Part shown: piece after piece, positions 1-7,307 of the stretch
Layout of the letters: every line of letters starts with the position of its first letter
Position numbering within the stretch: the first letter of the stretch is position 1
NCBI GenBank assembly: GCA_900550925.1
Contig: URTU01000060.1
Span: 1 to 11,468, forward strand
Direction of reading: 5' to 3'
From: an uncultured Alistipes sp.
Lineage (GTDB): Bacteria; Bacteroidota; Bacteroidia; Bacteroidales; Rikenellaceae
Length of the DNA: 11,468 nt
Position numbers and translations under genes: made by a program
Notes under the pieces: model-generated
What the model was told of the DNA's origin: nothing
The model's input: the letters and a program-made list of their open reading frames with translations, nothing else
Database searches by the model: none

Positions 1-96
1 AAGGCTCTCGCCCAGGCTGATCAGATAGTCATACTTGTCGAGCCAGTCGTCGAATACGGCAAACTCCTCGATTATTTCATCCTGTATCTTATCCAT
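1..96 (-). CDS. sufE: SufE-like Fe-S assembly protein, N-terminal fragment
   Basis: This reverse-strand gene starts at the ATG at 94-96 and runs off the left edge, so only its first 32 residues are present. The fragment reads MDKIQDEIIEEF, then AVFDDWLDKYDYLISLGESL. The pattern of acidic helix, F-D-D-W, K-Y-x-Y-L-I and L-G is the usual start of SufE proteins, which take persulfide sulfur from the cysteine desulfurase SufS and pass it to the SufBCD scaffold in the cytoplasm. The catalytic cysteine lies in the missing part and cannot be checked. The gene begins 60 bp after the phosphatase-like gene on the same strand. I see no TAnnTTTG element in that gap, so cotranscription is likely. The family call rests on a short but characteristic stretch. 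Confidence 0.72.
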   Translation of the reverse strand, partial: MDKIQDEIIEEFAVFDDWLDKYDYLISLGESL

Positions 97-156
97 TTCC
101 AAATTTTTATTGTTCTCAAAACAAATACCGCTCCGGCACTCACGACATCCGGATGC

Positions 157-1794
157 CTATTCCGCCGCCCCGACGATCTCCTCGAGCGGGAGGGCCGTCG
201 AAGCAATCGGACGTCCGATATGCACGAGACGTGCCAACGTTGGAGCCACCGAACACATGTCGACGCTGCGATAGACCCGCACACCGGCCGGAACTCCGCC
301 GCCGAGCCACATCAACGGCACATGCGTATCGTAGCCGTACATCGATCCCGAGAGCGAACGGATTCCTTCACGATCCTCGATCCAGCCGGCCATGAGATTG
401 ATTGTCAGGTCGCCCGAACGACGGGGATAGAAACTGTTCTGCATCATCTGGGCGTAGGAGGCGCCGAAATAGCTGTTCTGCATTGCCGTCGAGGTCATCA
501 CGTGCGAAATGCCGCGGAACTGGAGGGCGAAAGCCGCCACACGATTCTGAATATCTTCCAGATTAAGGTTCCGTTCGTAGATCAGGTTCCGGTTCAGGTA
601 GACCTGACGGTCGACATAGTCGACCACCCAGTCGCCCTGTCCCCACTGTGCAATCATGAAGCTGTTCAGGATGACACAGAACTGACTCGGATTGAAGCGT
701 TTGCGCGAATCCTCGCCGATATCGTACGAATCGCTCGAACCATGATCCGAGGTCAGCACCACAAGTACCTGCGACGGATCGTCGACCTGTGCGAAGACAA
801 ACGACAGAAACTCTTCGAGATCGGCATCCAGCCGATAGAACGTATCTTCAACCTCCATCGACTCCGGACCGTACAGCTCCCCGATATAACGCGGGGCATC
901 CAGACAGATATTCAGCACGTCGGTAGCATCGTCCGCCCCGAGTTTCTCATGTATGACGGCTCGCTTTGCAAAGTCGAAGACTATGGTATTGGCTGCCGGG
1001 GTCTGCAATATCTGATCGTACTCGCGCGAAATGGTCGGACGCGTAAAGATCCTCGACAGGAACGACCGTTTTTTATTCGGTTCTTCGGCATTCCGGACCG
1101 GTTCGAGACGCGAGTAGCGACGATTGACATATATTTCGTTGTCGCGGAACAAGGTCCAGTCGTAGTTCAGGAAACCGGCTCCGAAACGCTCCTCGTTGTA
1201 GTTGACAACCCACTCCGGAAGCAGATACTTGTATGCCGTCGAAGTTGCCCAGCTGCAACGGTCCGCATCGATCCAGTGTACATCCGACCGTTCGCCGCCC
1301 ATCACCACCGCCGACACCGGATCGCACGCCAACGTGATCACCCTGCTTTCGGGCGAGTAGTCGAGCAGCGCGTCGCCGAAGGTCGGAACCGTAATATTGG
1401 CATCCGAATAGCAGCCACGGCCCTCATCGCAATCCAGTCCGCGAACCGTCGTATCCACCGCAAGCGACACCTCGCGTCCCGTGGTATAATCGATCCAGTA
1501 TGCACTCGTTATTCCGTGCGTCGAGGGGTTGGCGCCGGTGGTCAATGTGGCAAGCGCAGCCGGAGTGGTGGTCTGCATGAAGTTGTAGTAACTCTCGTCA
1601 TAGACCGTGCCTTCGTTGAAGAAGCGCCGGAAGCCCCCCTCGCCGAAACCGTGTTCGAAGCGGGAGAGAAAGTCATAACGCATCTGACTTACAACGATAT
1701 TGACGATCAGCCGCGGCGGTTCATGGACCGATGCGGCAGGTTGGGCGCCGGCAAACAGCGGCAATGCGCAGAATATGATTGATAAAAATTTCAT
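157..1794 (-). CDS. Secreted PafA-like alkaline phosphatase family protein, probably catalytically degenerate
   Basis: The 545-residue protein starts with a type I signal peptide (residues 1-18, MKFLSIIFCALPLFAGAQ), so it should be periplasmic or exported. The fold family is that of PafA and related type I phosphodiesterases. Landmarks are IVVSQMRYDFL (33-43), TTTPAALATLTTG (75-87), STHGI (91-95), LTSDHG (347-352) and YDTHVPL (488-494). Aligned by eye to the PafA active site, Thr77 (nucleophile), Asp350, His351 and His491 are kept. The Asp of VVDQMR is Ser36, the Asn is Ala98, the Lys/Arg pair is Asp158/Val160, and the Asp/His pair of the other zinc site is Arg302/Glu306. Six of ten catalytic or metal positions are therefore replaced, and hydrolase activity is doubtful. 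The ATG at 1794 was chosen because the signal peptide begins there and a -7 element lies just upstream; an in-frame ATG at 1872 would put 26 odd residues ahead of it. sufE follows on the same strand. Confidence 0.85.
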   Translation of the reverse strand: MKFLSIIFCALPLFAGAQPAASVHEPPRLIVNIVVSQMRYDFLSRFEHGFGEGGFRRFFNEGTVYDESYYNFMQTTTPAALATLTTGANPSTHGITSAYWIDYTTGREVSLAVDTTVRGLDCDEGRGCYSDANITVPTFGDALLDYSPESRVITLACDPVSAVVMGGERSDVHWIDADRCSWATSTAYKYLLPEWVVNYNEERFGAGFLNYDWTLFRDNEIYVNRRYSRLEPVRNAEEPNKKRSFLSRIFTRPTISREYDQILQTPAANTIVFDFAKRAVIHEKLGADDATDVLNICLDAPRYIGELYGPESMEVEDTFYRLDADLEEFLSFVFAQVDDPSQVLVVLTSDHGSSDSYDIGEDSRKRFNPSQFCVILNSFMIAQWGQGDWVVDYVDRQVYLNRNLIYERNLNLEDIQNRVAAFALQFRGISHVMTSTAMQNSYFGASYAQMMQNSFYPRRSGDLTINLMAGWIEDREGIRSLSGSMYGYDTHVPLMWLGGGVPAGVRVYRSVDMCSVAPTLARLVHIGRPIASTALPLEEIVGAAE

Positions 1795-1814
1795 CGTTAC
1801 GAATTTCAAACTGC

Positions 1815-1822
1815 CAAAGATA
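1815..1822 (-). promoter_or_regulatory. Probable -7 promoter element of the phosphatase-like gene
   Basis: Read on the reverse strand this is TATCTTTG, an exact TAnnTTTG match to the Bacteroidetes -7 consensus. It would start transcription about 15 nt before the ATG at 1794. No good TTTG is found 19-21 nt further upstream; GTGG is the nearest at 20 nt. The -33 half is therefore weak. Confidence 0.5.
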
Positions 1823-1974
1823 CGAAAATATTCCGAGGAAATCCACCAATTCAGACGATTAATACACTGCACGAAATGTTTTCGCCGGCGGCATCGGAAC
1901 GACGTTCGATACAGCCTCTTGACCGCAATGTTTTCCAGGCCCCGAGCAGCCTCAACGCCAATGCAGTGCAGGTT

Positions 1975-2943
1975 TTACGATTCGGCAGAAAAATATCTGC
2001 GCCAACGGCTCCAGTCGATCCCCGGATATTCACGTTCAAGACGCTCCACACGATCGAGCATCGAACGGCAGAAAACGCGATGCGCCTCGGAACCGGGATC
2101 GAGCGGACGGTGCCGCATGGCCGTACTCAACCGTTCGGCCTCTGCCGCCGGCCGTTGCGATTCCGGAGCCACGGCACACGCCAGCCACTGCTCCCAAACG
2201 TACTGAACTGCCACCGGAGATGGGTGAACCATGTCGGCATCATAGAACCGGTAGTCGCGCAGGTCATCATTCAGTATCTCGAAGGCCGGGAAATAGTCGA
2301 CCTGTTCATACCGTTCGGCCAGGCATCCCGCCGCCACACGCAACACGGCCTTGCTCAACGAGTTGCCGGCCAAGCCATCTCCAACGTGCCGTACCGGGCT
2401 CACCGTCAGTATCACATGCCGCCCGGCCAGCGGGCCCTCGATCGCACGTGTCAGCACCTCGACCGTCTCCTCCACACTCATTCGGCTGCGCGTAAAGAGC
2501 CTTTGCGGCATCTTGTGGCAATTGGCCGCAACACGACCTCCCTCCAACCGGTATACCCACGCCGTACCCAACGTCAGCACGACATAATCCGCAGCCTGCA
2601 ATGCCGCCGCGCCACTCTCGACCGCACCGTTCATACGGCGAAGGGCCTCCTCGGCCGACCGCGCCGCAAAATCGCCGTGAAAGTCGTACGAAAACCATCG
2701 TTCACCATCCCGTTGCAGGTCATCGGCCGTATAGAGCCGCCCTGCATCAAGCCGCTCCAGCACCGACGTCACCGACACCGGATTGAACATCACCCCGAAC
2801 GGATTGACCGCAACCCGAAAGCCGGCATCAGCCATACGCCGCCCGATATGATCCGTAAAGCAGGAGCCGATCATCAATCCGCTCTGCGAGTGGTCAATAC
2901 GACGGTCGAAAGGCTCGATCGATATTTGTGTCCGGAACTGCAT
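1975..2943 (-). CDS. GSCFA domain-containing SGNH-like hydrolase
   Basis: This 322-residue protein carries the signature that names the family near its N-terminus, here GSCFT at 26-30 (Thr instead of the usual Ala). Further landmarks are TLGTAWVY (124-131), NCHK (141-144), SPVRH (182-186) and DMVHPS (237-242). By analogy with SGNH/GDSL esterases, Ser27 would be the nucleophile and Asp237/His240 the rest of the triad; that assignment is inference. Proteins of this family are common in Bacteroidetes and Proteobacteria, are usually called hypothetical GSCFA proteins, and have no settled substrate. No signal peptide is visible, so a cytoplasmic location is likely. The ATG at 2943 is preferred over an in-frame ATG at 3009, which would place the promoter inside the coding region and add 22 residues unlike the family. 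The gene is divergent from ispE. Confidence 0.85.
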   Translation of the reverse strand: MQFRTQISIEPFDRRIDHSQSGLMIGSCFTDHIGRRMADAGFRVAVNPFGVMFNPVSVTSVLERLDAGRLYTADDLQRDGERWFSYDFHGDFAARSAEEALRRMNGAVESGAAALQAADYVVLTLGTAWVYRLEGGRVAANCHKMPQRLFTRSRMSVEETVEVLTRAIEGPLAGRHVILTVSPVRHVGDGLAGNSLSKAVLRVAAGCLAERYEQVDYFPAFEILNDDLRDYRFYDADMVHPSPVAVQYVWEQWLACAVAPESQRPAAEAERLSTAMRHRPLDPGSEAHRVFCRSMLDRVERLEREYPGIDWSRWRRYFSAES

Positions 2944-2977
2944 GTTACTTTTGCCAAAACTACTGAACAAACTCCTG

Positions 2978-2985
2978 CAAATGTA
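2978..2985 (-). promoter_or_regulatory. -7 element for the GSCFA gene
   Basis: The reverse strand reads TACATTTG, an exact TAnnTTTG match. It lies 34 bp upstream of the GSCFA ATG, giving a leader of about 28 nt. A TGTG at 21-nt spacing (3007-3010 on the plus strand) is one base off the TTTG -33 box. It lies back to back with the ispE -7 element. Confidence 0.55.
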
Positions 2986-2998
2986 GATAATTTTTTGG

Positions 2999-3006
2999 TA
3001 TATTTG
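2999..3006 (+). promoter_or_regulatory. -7 element for ispE, almost touching the start codon
   Basis: The plus strand reads TATATTTG, an exact TAnnTTTG match. Only five bases separate it from the ispE ATG at 3012, so transcription would start at or within a few bases of the start codon. No convincing TTTG -33 box is present at 19-21 nt spacing. Confidence 0.5.
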
Positions 3007-3011
3007 CACAT

Positions 3012-3836
3012 ATGGAACTCAAGGCTGTCTGCAAAATCAATATCGGTCTCGACATCCTGCGCCGCCGCAGCGACGGTTTCCACGACGTCGAGACACTCAT
3101 GTTTCCGGTCGAAGGCCTCTACGACACGATCGGTATCGAACGGTCCGCATCGACCGAATTCCGCCAATCGGGACTCGTGGTCGACTGCCCGCCCGAAAAA
3201 AACCTGTGTCTGAAGGCTTTCCGCGCCCTCGAACGGCATGCCGGAATCGGTCCCGTAACGATTACGCTCGACAAGCGGGTGCCATTCGGAGCCGGTCTCG
3301 GCGGAGGGTCGTCCGATGCCGCAGCCGTAATCCGCGGCCTAAACGAACTCTTCGGCCTGGGGCTCTCCACCGGCCGAATGGTCGAGATTGCCGCCGAACT
3401 CGGCAGCGACACCGCATTCTTCATCGAAAGCCGCCCCCAGATATGCAGCGGCCGTGGTGAAATCATGTCTCCGTTCGACCCGCCCATCGCAGGACTGTGG
3501 CTGGCCGTCATAAAGCCGTCGTTCGGGATCTCAACGGCTCAGGCCTACGCCGGCGTCACACCGCATATCCCCGACCGGCCGCTTGCGCAACGCCTCGCTG
3601 CTCCCATATCCGAATGGCAAACAACTATTGTCAACGATTTCGAACGGCATCTGTTCGCGCTCTACCCGCAGCTCGGCGAACTAAAGCGTGCACTTCTCGA
3701 TGCCGGAGCCATCTATGCCGCAATGTCGGGATCGGGATCGGCACTCTTCGGGCTCTTCGAACAGAAACCGGAACTCACTTTCGACCAATCTATATTCGTG
3801 CATACGGAGCAGATCGCGGCCGGCAGCAACGAATAG
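3012..3836 (+). CDS. ispE: 4-diphosphocytidyl-2-C-methyl-D-erythritol kinase (IspE)
   Basis: IspE phosphorylates the 2-hydroxyl of CDP-methylerythritol with ATP, the fourth step of the MEP isoprenoid pathway, in the cytoplasm. The 274-residue length is normal for the family. It is a GHMP kinase: the substrate-site lysine is Lys8 in AVCKINIGL, the ATP-binding glycine-rich loop is PFGAGLGGGSSDAA (91-104), the expected catalytic Asp is Asp133 in LGSDTAFF, and the C-terminal GHMP motif is MSGSGSALFGLF (238-249). The start is fixed by Lys8, since any later start would lose it. The gene stands alone, divergent from the GSCFA gene and convergent with gap, with which it shares a hairpin terminator about 100 bp past its stop. 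Confidence 0.96.
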   Translation: MELKAVCKINIGLDILRRRSDGFHDVETLMFPVEGLYDTIGIERSASTEFRQSGLVVDCPPEKNLCLKAFRALERHAGIGPVTITLDKRVPFGAGLGGGSSDAAAVIRGLNELFGLGLSTGRMVEIAAELGSDTAFFIESRPQICSGRGEIMSPFDPPIAGLWLAVIKPSFGISTAQAYAGVTPHIPDRPLAQRLAAPISEWQTTIVNDFERHLFALYPQLGELKRALLDAGAIYAAMSGSGSALFGLFEQKPELTFDQSIFVHTEQIAAGSNE

Positions 3837-3926
3837 CCAATCACGGACTGTTCACACACTTCCTCGGCGCAACCGTTTTACGCCGTAAACCAGCCAACTC
3901 GCCACAATAAACCGACCAAACGGTTA

Positions 3927-3969
3927 CAATAAAAATACAAGCCGGCGGATCGCAATGATCCACCGGCTT
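3927..3969. terminator. Bidirectional intrinsic terminator between ispE and gap
   Basis: The arms AAGCCGGCGGATC (3939-3951) and GATCCACCGGCTT (3957-3969) form a 13-bp stem with one C-A mismatch and a 5-nt loop. Read from gap (minus), the stem is followed by GTATTTTTATTG, a good U-rich tail. Read from ispE (plus), the tail ATCATTTTC is weaker. It sits 70 bp past the gap stop and 102 bp past the ispE stop. Confidence 0.8.
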
Positions 3970-4038
3970 ATCATTTTCGGGATTGGCACCGTCCTCAGGC
4001 GGCAGCAGTCATCCCGTCACATCTTTTCGGATGAATGA

Positions 4039-5055
4039 CTACTTGTTGTAAGCCTTCATTACCGAGATCAGGTCGAGCACCTTGTTCGAGTAGCCCCACT
4101 CGTTGTCGTACCACGAAACGACCTTAACGAAGGTGTCGGTCAGAGCGATACCGGCAGCCTTGTCGAAGATCGAAGTACGGGGATCGCCCAGGAAGTCCGA
4201 CGAAACGACAGCCTCCTCGGTGTAACCGAGCACGCCCTTCAGTTCGCCTTCCGAAGCCTCTTTCATGGCAGCGCAGATCTCCTCGTATTTTGCAGGCTTA
4301 GCCAGGTTTACGGTCAGGTCGACAACCGAAACGTCCAGCGTAGGAACACGCATCGACATACCGGTCAGTTTGCCGTTCAGCGAAGGAATAACCTTACCTA
4401 CAGCCTTTGCAGCACCGGTCGACGACGGGATAATGTTGCCCGAAGCGGCACGGCCGCCACGCCAGTCCTTCATCGAAGGACCATCGACGGTCTTCTGGGT
4501 TGCGGTGGTCGAGTGAACGGTGGTCATCAAACCGTCGGTGATACCGAACTTGTCGTTCAGCACCTTGGCGATAGGAGCCAAGCAGTTGGTGGTGCAGGAT
4601 GCGTTCGAAACGATCTTCTGGCCAGCATAAGTATCGGTATTAACGCCGCATACGAACATCGGGGTAGCGTCCTTCGAAGGAGCCGACATAACTACATATT
4701 TGGCACCGGCTGCGATGTGAGCCTTGGCCTTCTCCTCGGTCAGGAACAGACCGGTCGACTCTACGACGTACTCTGCACCTACCTCATCCCATTTCAGGTT
4801 TGCAGGATCCTTCTCTGCGGTAACGCGGATAGCCTTGCCGTTAACGATCAGCTGGCTCTTCTCCATGTCGCAAGCGATCGTGCCTTCGAACTTGCCGTGC
4901 ATCGTATCGTACTTGAGCATGTATGCCAGGTAGTCTACCGGGCAAAGGTCGTTGATGCCTACAATGTCATACTTGTCGGTCTGCGTGCAAGCTGCACGGA
5001 ATACCATACGGCCGATACGTCCGAAACCGTTGATACCAATCTTAATCTGTGACAT
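4039..5055 (-). CDS. gap: Type I glyceraldehyde-3-phosphate dehydrogenase
   Basis: This enzyme converts glyceraldehyde-3-phosphate, phosphate and NAD+ to 1,3-bisphosphoglycerate in glycolysis and runs in reverse for gluconeogenesis, as a cytoplasmic tetramer. The 338 residues match the family length. Visible are the Rossmann loop GINGFGRIGR (8-17), the catalytic cysteine Cys154 in SNASCTTN (151-158), the base His181 in TTVHSTTATQ, and the C-terminal WYDNEWGYS (315-323). Asp36 after Asn35 and the DGPS stretch (191-194) fit an NAD-dependent glycolytic form. Codon choice looks more restricted than in the neighbours (AAG, GTT, CCG), as expected for a highly expressed gene. A consensus promoter lies upstream, the leader is AT-rich without a Shine-Dalgarno sequence, and a terminator follows. 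It is monocistronic. Confidence 0.98.
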   Translation of the reverse strand: MSQIKIGINGFGRIGRMVFRAACTQTDKYDIVGINDLCPVDYLAYMLKYDTMHGKFEGTIACDMEKSQLIVNGKAIRVTAEKDPANLKWDEVGAEYVVESTGLFLTEEKAKAHIAAGAKYVVMSAPSKDATPMFVCGVNTDTYAGQKIVSNASCTTNCLAPIAKVLNDKFGITDGLMTTVHSTTATQKTVDGPSMKDWRGGRAASGNIIPSSTGAAKAVGKVIPSLNGKLTGMSMRVPTLDVSVVDLTVNLAKPAKYEEICAAMKEASEGELKGVLGYTEEAVVSSDFLGDPRTSIFDKAAGIALTDTFVKVVSWYDNEWGYSNKVLDLISVMKAYNK

Positions 5056-5106
5056 AATCTTGTGATTTATTTTAGGTTAAACACTTCCGTTAATTTTTTA
5101 ACAGTG

Positions 5107-5138
5107 CAAAAATATATATAGTTCCATTGATTTGCAAA
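5107..5138 (-). promoter_or_regulatory. Consensus promoter of gap with a palindrome over the -33 box
   Basis: On the reverse strand TTTG (5135-5138) is followed after 20 nt by TATTTTTG (5107-5114), a full match to the Bacteroidetes -33/-7 consensus. The expected start near 5101 gives an AT-rich leader of about 45 nt. The perfect 10-bp palindrome ATTTGCAAAT (5130-5139) covers the -33 box and could be an operator; that role is inference. Confidence 0.75.
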
Positions 5139-5254
5139 TGTTTATTAAATTTTTTTACTATCACTCGGCGTTTTTTGCGCCTGCCGACCGGAATTCCAGC
5201 TAACCACATTTACAAACCACTATATTTCAATCTGTTGCGTTTCGGCTCACCAAG

Positions 5255-6007
5255 CTACATTTTGGCCTTGGCTCGCTTGGCCATCGCCGACGCGAAAACA
5301 AAATCATTCAACTCGCGGTTCTCCGTAAACATGATATCATGTTTGCTCCCCTCCCACCACTTGCGGCCATCGTGCAGGAAGACGATCTTTTCGCCGATCT
5401 CCATCACCGAGTTCATGTCGTGCGTATTGATGATCGTCGTGATGTTGTACTCCTCGGTGATCTCCTTGATCAGGTTGTCGATCACCACCGACGTCATCGG
5501 GTCCAGACCCGAATTGGGTTCGTCGCAGAAGAGGTATTTCGGATTCATGACGATCGCACGAGCTATGGCCACACGTTTGGTCATGCCGCCGCTCAACTCC
5601 GACGGATAGAGCTTTTCGGCATTGGTCAGGTTGACGCGCCGAAGGCAGAAATCGACCCGGTCGCGCTTCTCCGACATGCTCTGATCGGTGAACAGGTCCA
5701 GCGGCAGCCGCACGTTGTCCTCGACGGTCGACGAGTCGAGCAATGCACCTCCCTGAAAAATCATGCCAACATCGCGCCTAACACTCTTGCGTTCGCGGAA
5801 CCCGAGCGACGAAAAGCATATGTCATCATAATATATCTCGCCCGAATCGATCTCATGCAGTCCGACAAGCGACTTCAACAGCACCGTCTTGCCCGAACCG
5901 CTGCGTCCGATGATCAGGTTGGTCTTGCCGGTGTCGAACTCCACCGAGATGTCGTCCAGCACCTTGCGTCCGTCGAAGGACTTCACGATATGTTCTCCGC
6001 GTATCAT
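5255..6007 (-). CDS. mlaF: MlaF-type ABC transporter ATP-binding protein
   Basis: This 250-residue protein is an ABC ATPase of the Mla/MCE lipid transport class, which powers phospholipid movement between the inner membrane and the outer membrane of Gram-negative cells. It has Walker A GRSGSGKT (34-41), the Q-loop FQGGALLDS (84-92), the signature LSGGM (138-142), Walker B YLFCDEP (158-164), the D-loop SGLD (166-169) and the switch His196. FQGGALLDS, and LSGGM followed by TKRVAIARA, are typical of MlaF rather than of general importers. The ATG begins one base after the stop of the permease gene, so translation is probably coupled. The usual MlaD/MCE substrate-binding gene does not follow; the next gene downstream is gap with its own promoter. 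No clear terminator is visible in 5139-5254. Confidence 0.92.
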   Translation of the reverse strand: MIRGEHIVKSFDGRKVLDDISVEFDTGKTNLIIGRSGSGKTVLLKSLVGLHEIDSGEIYYDDICFSSLGFRERKSVRRDVGMIFQGGALLDSSTVEDNVRLPLDLFTDQSMSEKRDRVDFCLRRVNLTNAEKLYPSELSGGMTKRVAIARAIVMNPKYLFCDEPNSGLDPMTSVVIDNLIKEITEEYNITTIINTHDMNSVMEIGEKIVFLHDGRKWWEGSKHDIMFTENRELNDFVFASAMAKRAKAKM

Positions 6008-6008
6008 C

Positions 6009-6752
6009 TCAGGTCAGAAGCAGCTGTGTCAGAATCAGGTTGAAGATCAGGATCACGATCGAACTTGCCACTACGGCTTTTGTCGAGGCGCGGCCCACTT
6101 CGAGCGAATTGCCCTCGGCGTAGTATCCGTAGAAGCCGGATATCGAAGTGATTATGAATGCAAAGACCGCTATCTTGATCAACGAGTAGGTGATCGAATA
6201 GGGTTTGAAATCGGTCAGCAGGCCGACTATGTAGTCATCCGGGATCATGATACCCGTGAAGCCCGCCACAAGCCATCCGCCGAGGATACCGATCAGGATG
6301 CTCAGTATGGTCAGCAGCGGGAAAAACACCACCGTAGCTATGATCTTGGGCAGAATCAGATAGCTCGCCGAGTTGACACCCATGATCTCCAGGGCGTCGA
6401 TCTGTTCGGTGATGCGCATGGTTCCGATCTCCGAGGCGATGTTCGAGCCGACCTTGCCGGCCAGGATCAGCGCAACGACCGTCGACGAGAATTCGAGGAT
6501 CATCGTTTCGCGCGTGGCATATCCGATCAGGTATCTCGGTATATAGACCGCTTCGAGGTTGATGGCCATCTGCAGGGTCACCACGGCCCCCATGAATATC
6601 GAAATTACAGCAGCAATGCCGATAGAGTTGAACCCCAGCGCCTCCATCTCGAACATGATCCGACGGCGGTAGATCGAACCCTTTTCAGGTCTCGAAAACA
6701 CCTTTCCCATCAACAGGAAATATCGTCCGATTGTCTCGAAAAACTTCAGCAT
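6009..6752 (-). CDS. mlaE: MlaE-type ABC transporter permease
   Basis: The 247-residue inner-membrane protein belongs to the MlaE permease family. The characteristic cytoplasmic coupling stretch spans about 99-127, with GKVGSNIASEIGTM and then EQIDALEIMG. Hydrophobic segments are seen at roughly 42-66, 88-104, 134-167, 188-210 and 225-245. Two MlaE copies pair with two MlaF copies and normally hold a ring of MlaD subunits; here it would be the membrane partner of the ATPase encoded immediately downstream. Its ATG begins two bases after the stop of the DUF4834 gene, so the three genes form one operon. An N-terminal amphipathic helix (1-20) before the first membrane segment agrees with known MlaE structure. 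Confidence 0.92.
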   Translation of the reverse strand: MLKFFETIGRYFLLMGKVFSRPEKGSIYRRRIMFEMEALGFNSIGIAAVISIFMGAVVTLQMAINLEAVYIPRYLIGYATRETMILEFSSTVVALILAGKVGSNIASEIGTMRITEQIDALEIMGVNSASYLILPKIIATVVFFPLLTILSILIGILGGWLVAGFTGIMIPDDYIVGLLTDFKPYSITYSLIKIAVFAFIITSISGFYGYYAEGNSLEVGRASTKAVVASSIVILIFNLILTQLLLT

Positions 6753-6754
6753 CT

Positions 6755-7171
6755 CTATTTGTCTCGCTTATCCGAATCCTTCACATCCTCGAAGTCGACA
6801 TAGTCGCCCACATCGCTCCGCACGCGTTTTTCCTGCGGCTGGGTCTGCTGCACCTCGACATCCCCTTCGCGAACCGTCCGGCCGTAGCCGTCACGCCGGT
6901 CGCTCCGATAGCTATATCGCCGATAATATCCGTTGCCGCCGCCCATCTGCCGTTCGGCCTCGTCGCGCAGACGCCGCAGTCGGTAACCGATCGTCAGGGC
7001 CGCGATCAGCCCCAGAACCAACAAAAACAATATCCCGTACATAACGAACCGTAAGACTCCGGCCACTGCCGTCGGAGCCGCAATTGCCAAAACAACAATA
7101 AAAAAGACCAATACCGGATTTCGCCGCACGAAACCGACGATTCCGTCGATCAATCTCACAAAAAAATTCAC
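6755..7171 (-). CDS. DUF4834 family membrane protein
   Basis: The 138-residue protein has two hydrophobic helices at about 19-36 and 41-62, followed by a charged, glycine/tyrosine/arginine-rich tail. The tail ends with VGDYVDFEDV (121-130) and a Lys/Asp-rich terminus. Two N-terminal helices, a polar tail and a G-D-Y-V-D-F-E motif match what I know of DUF4834, a Bacteroidetes family of unknown function; the assignment is from memory of the pattern. The start is a GTG at 7169-7171; no in-frame ATG lies upstream near it, and the next Met is inside the second helix. The gene is first in the operon with the MlaE and MlaF genes, which suggests, without proving, a link to envelope lipid transport. 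Confidence 0.75.
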   Translation of the reverse strand: MNFFVRLIDGIVGFVRRNPVLVFFIVVLAIAAPTAVAGVLRFVMYGILFLLVLGLIAALTIGYRLRRLRDEAERQMGGGNGYYRRYSYRSDRRDGYGRTVREGDVEVQQTQPQEKRVRSDVGDYVDFEDVKDSDKRDK

Positions 7172-7209
7172 AATCAGTTGCGTATTACTACTACATTCCT
7201 AAATGTCCG

Positions 7210-7217
7210 CAAATATA
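7210..7217 (-). promoter_or_regulatory. -7 element of the DUF4834-mlaE-mlaF operon
   Basis: The reverse strand reads TATATTTG, an exact TAnnTTTG match placed 38 bp before the GTG start, giving a leader of about 33 nt. No good -33 box is found at the right spacing. The gap also holds the divergent purB promoter. Confidence 0.5.
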
Positions 7218-7248
7218 ACGATATTTTCCCAAATTCATTGCCGTGAAA

Positions 7249-7279
7249 TTTCATTAGTCGCTTTTTTGTCTTAATTTTG
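7249..7279 (+). promoter_or_regulatory. purB promoter
   Basis: TTTC (7249-7252), one base off the -33 TTTG, is followed after exactly 19 nt by TAATTTTG (7272-7279), an exact -7 match. The expected start near 7285 leaves a leader of about 23 nt before the ATG at 7308. Confidence 0.6.
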
Positions 7280-7307
7280 TGGCCTATTCAACCATTAACA
7301 ATCGAAC

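Noticed and set aside
220..1782. 520-codon open frame on the plus strand
   Set aside because: It lies entirely antisense to the phosphatase-like gene. Its translation is rich in His/Arg and has no domain pattern, as expected from the mirror of a GC-rich gene.
1865..1969. CACTGCA and TGCAGTG inverted pair in the gap after the GSCFA gene
   Set aside because: A 7-bp match 91 bp apart is expected by chance and forms no terminator-like structure.
1876..3213. 445-codon plus-strand open frame
   Set aside because: It runs antisense to the GSCFA gene, through the divergent promoters and into ispE in another frame. Composition is Arg/Pro/His-rich with no recognisable motif.
5160..5185. GGCG-TTTTTTG-CGCC hairpin between mlaF and the gap promoter
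   Set aside because: The stem is only 4 bp, and on the mlaF strand it is followed by purines rather than a U-tract, so it is not a credible terminator.
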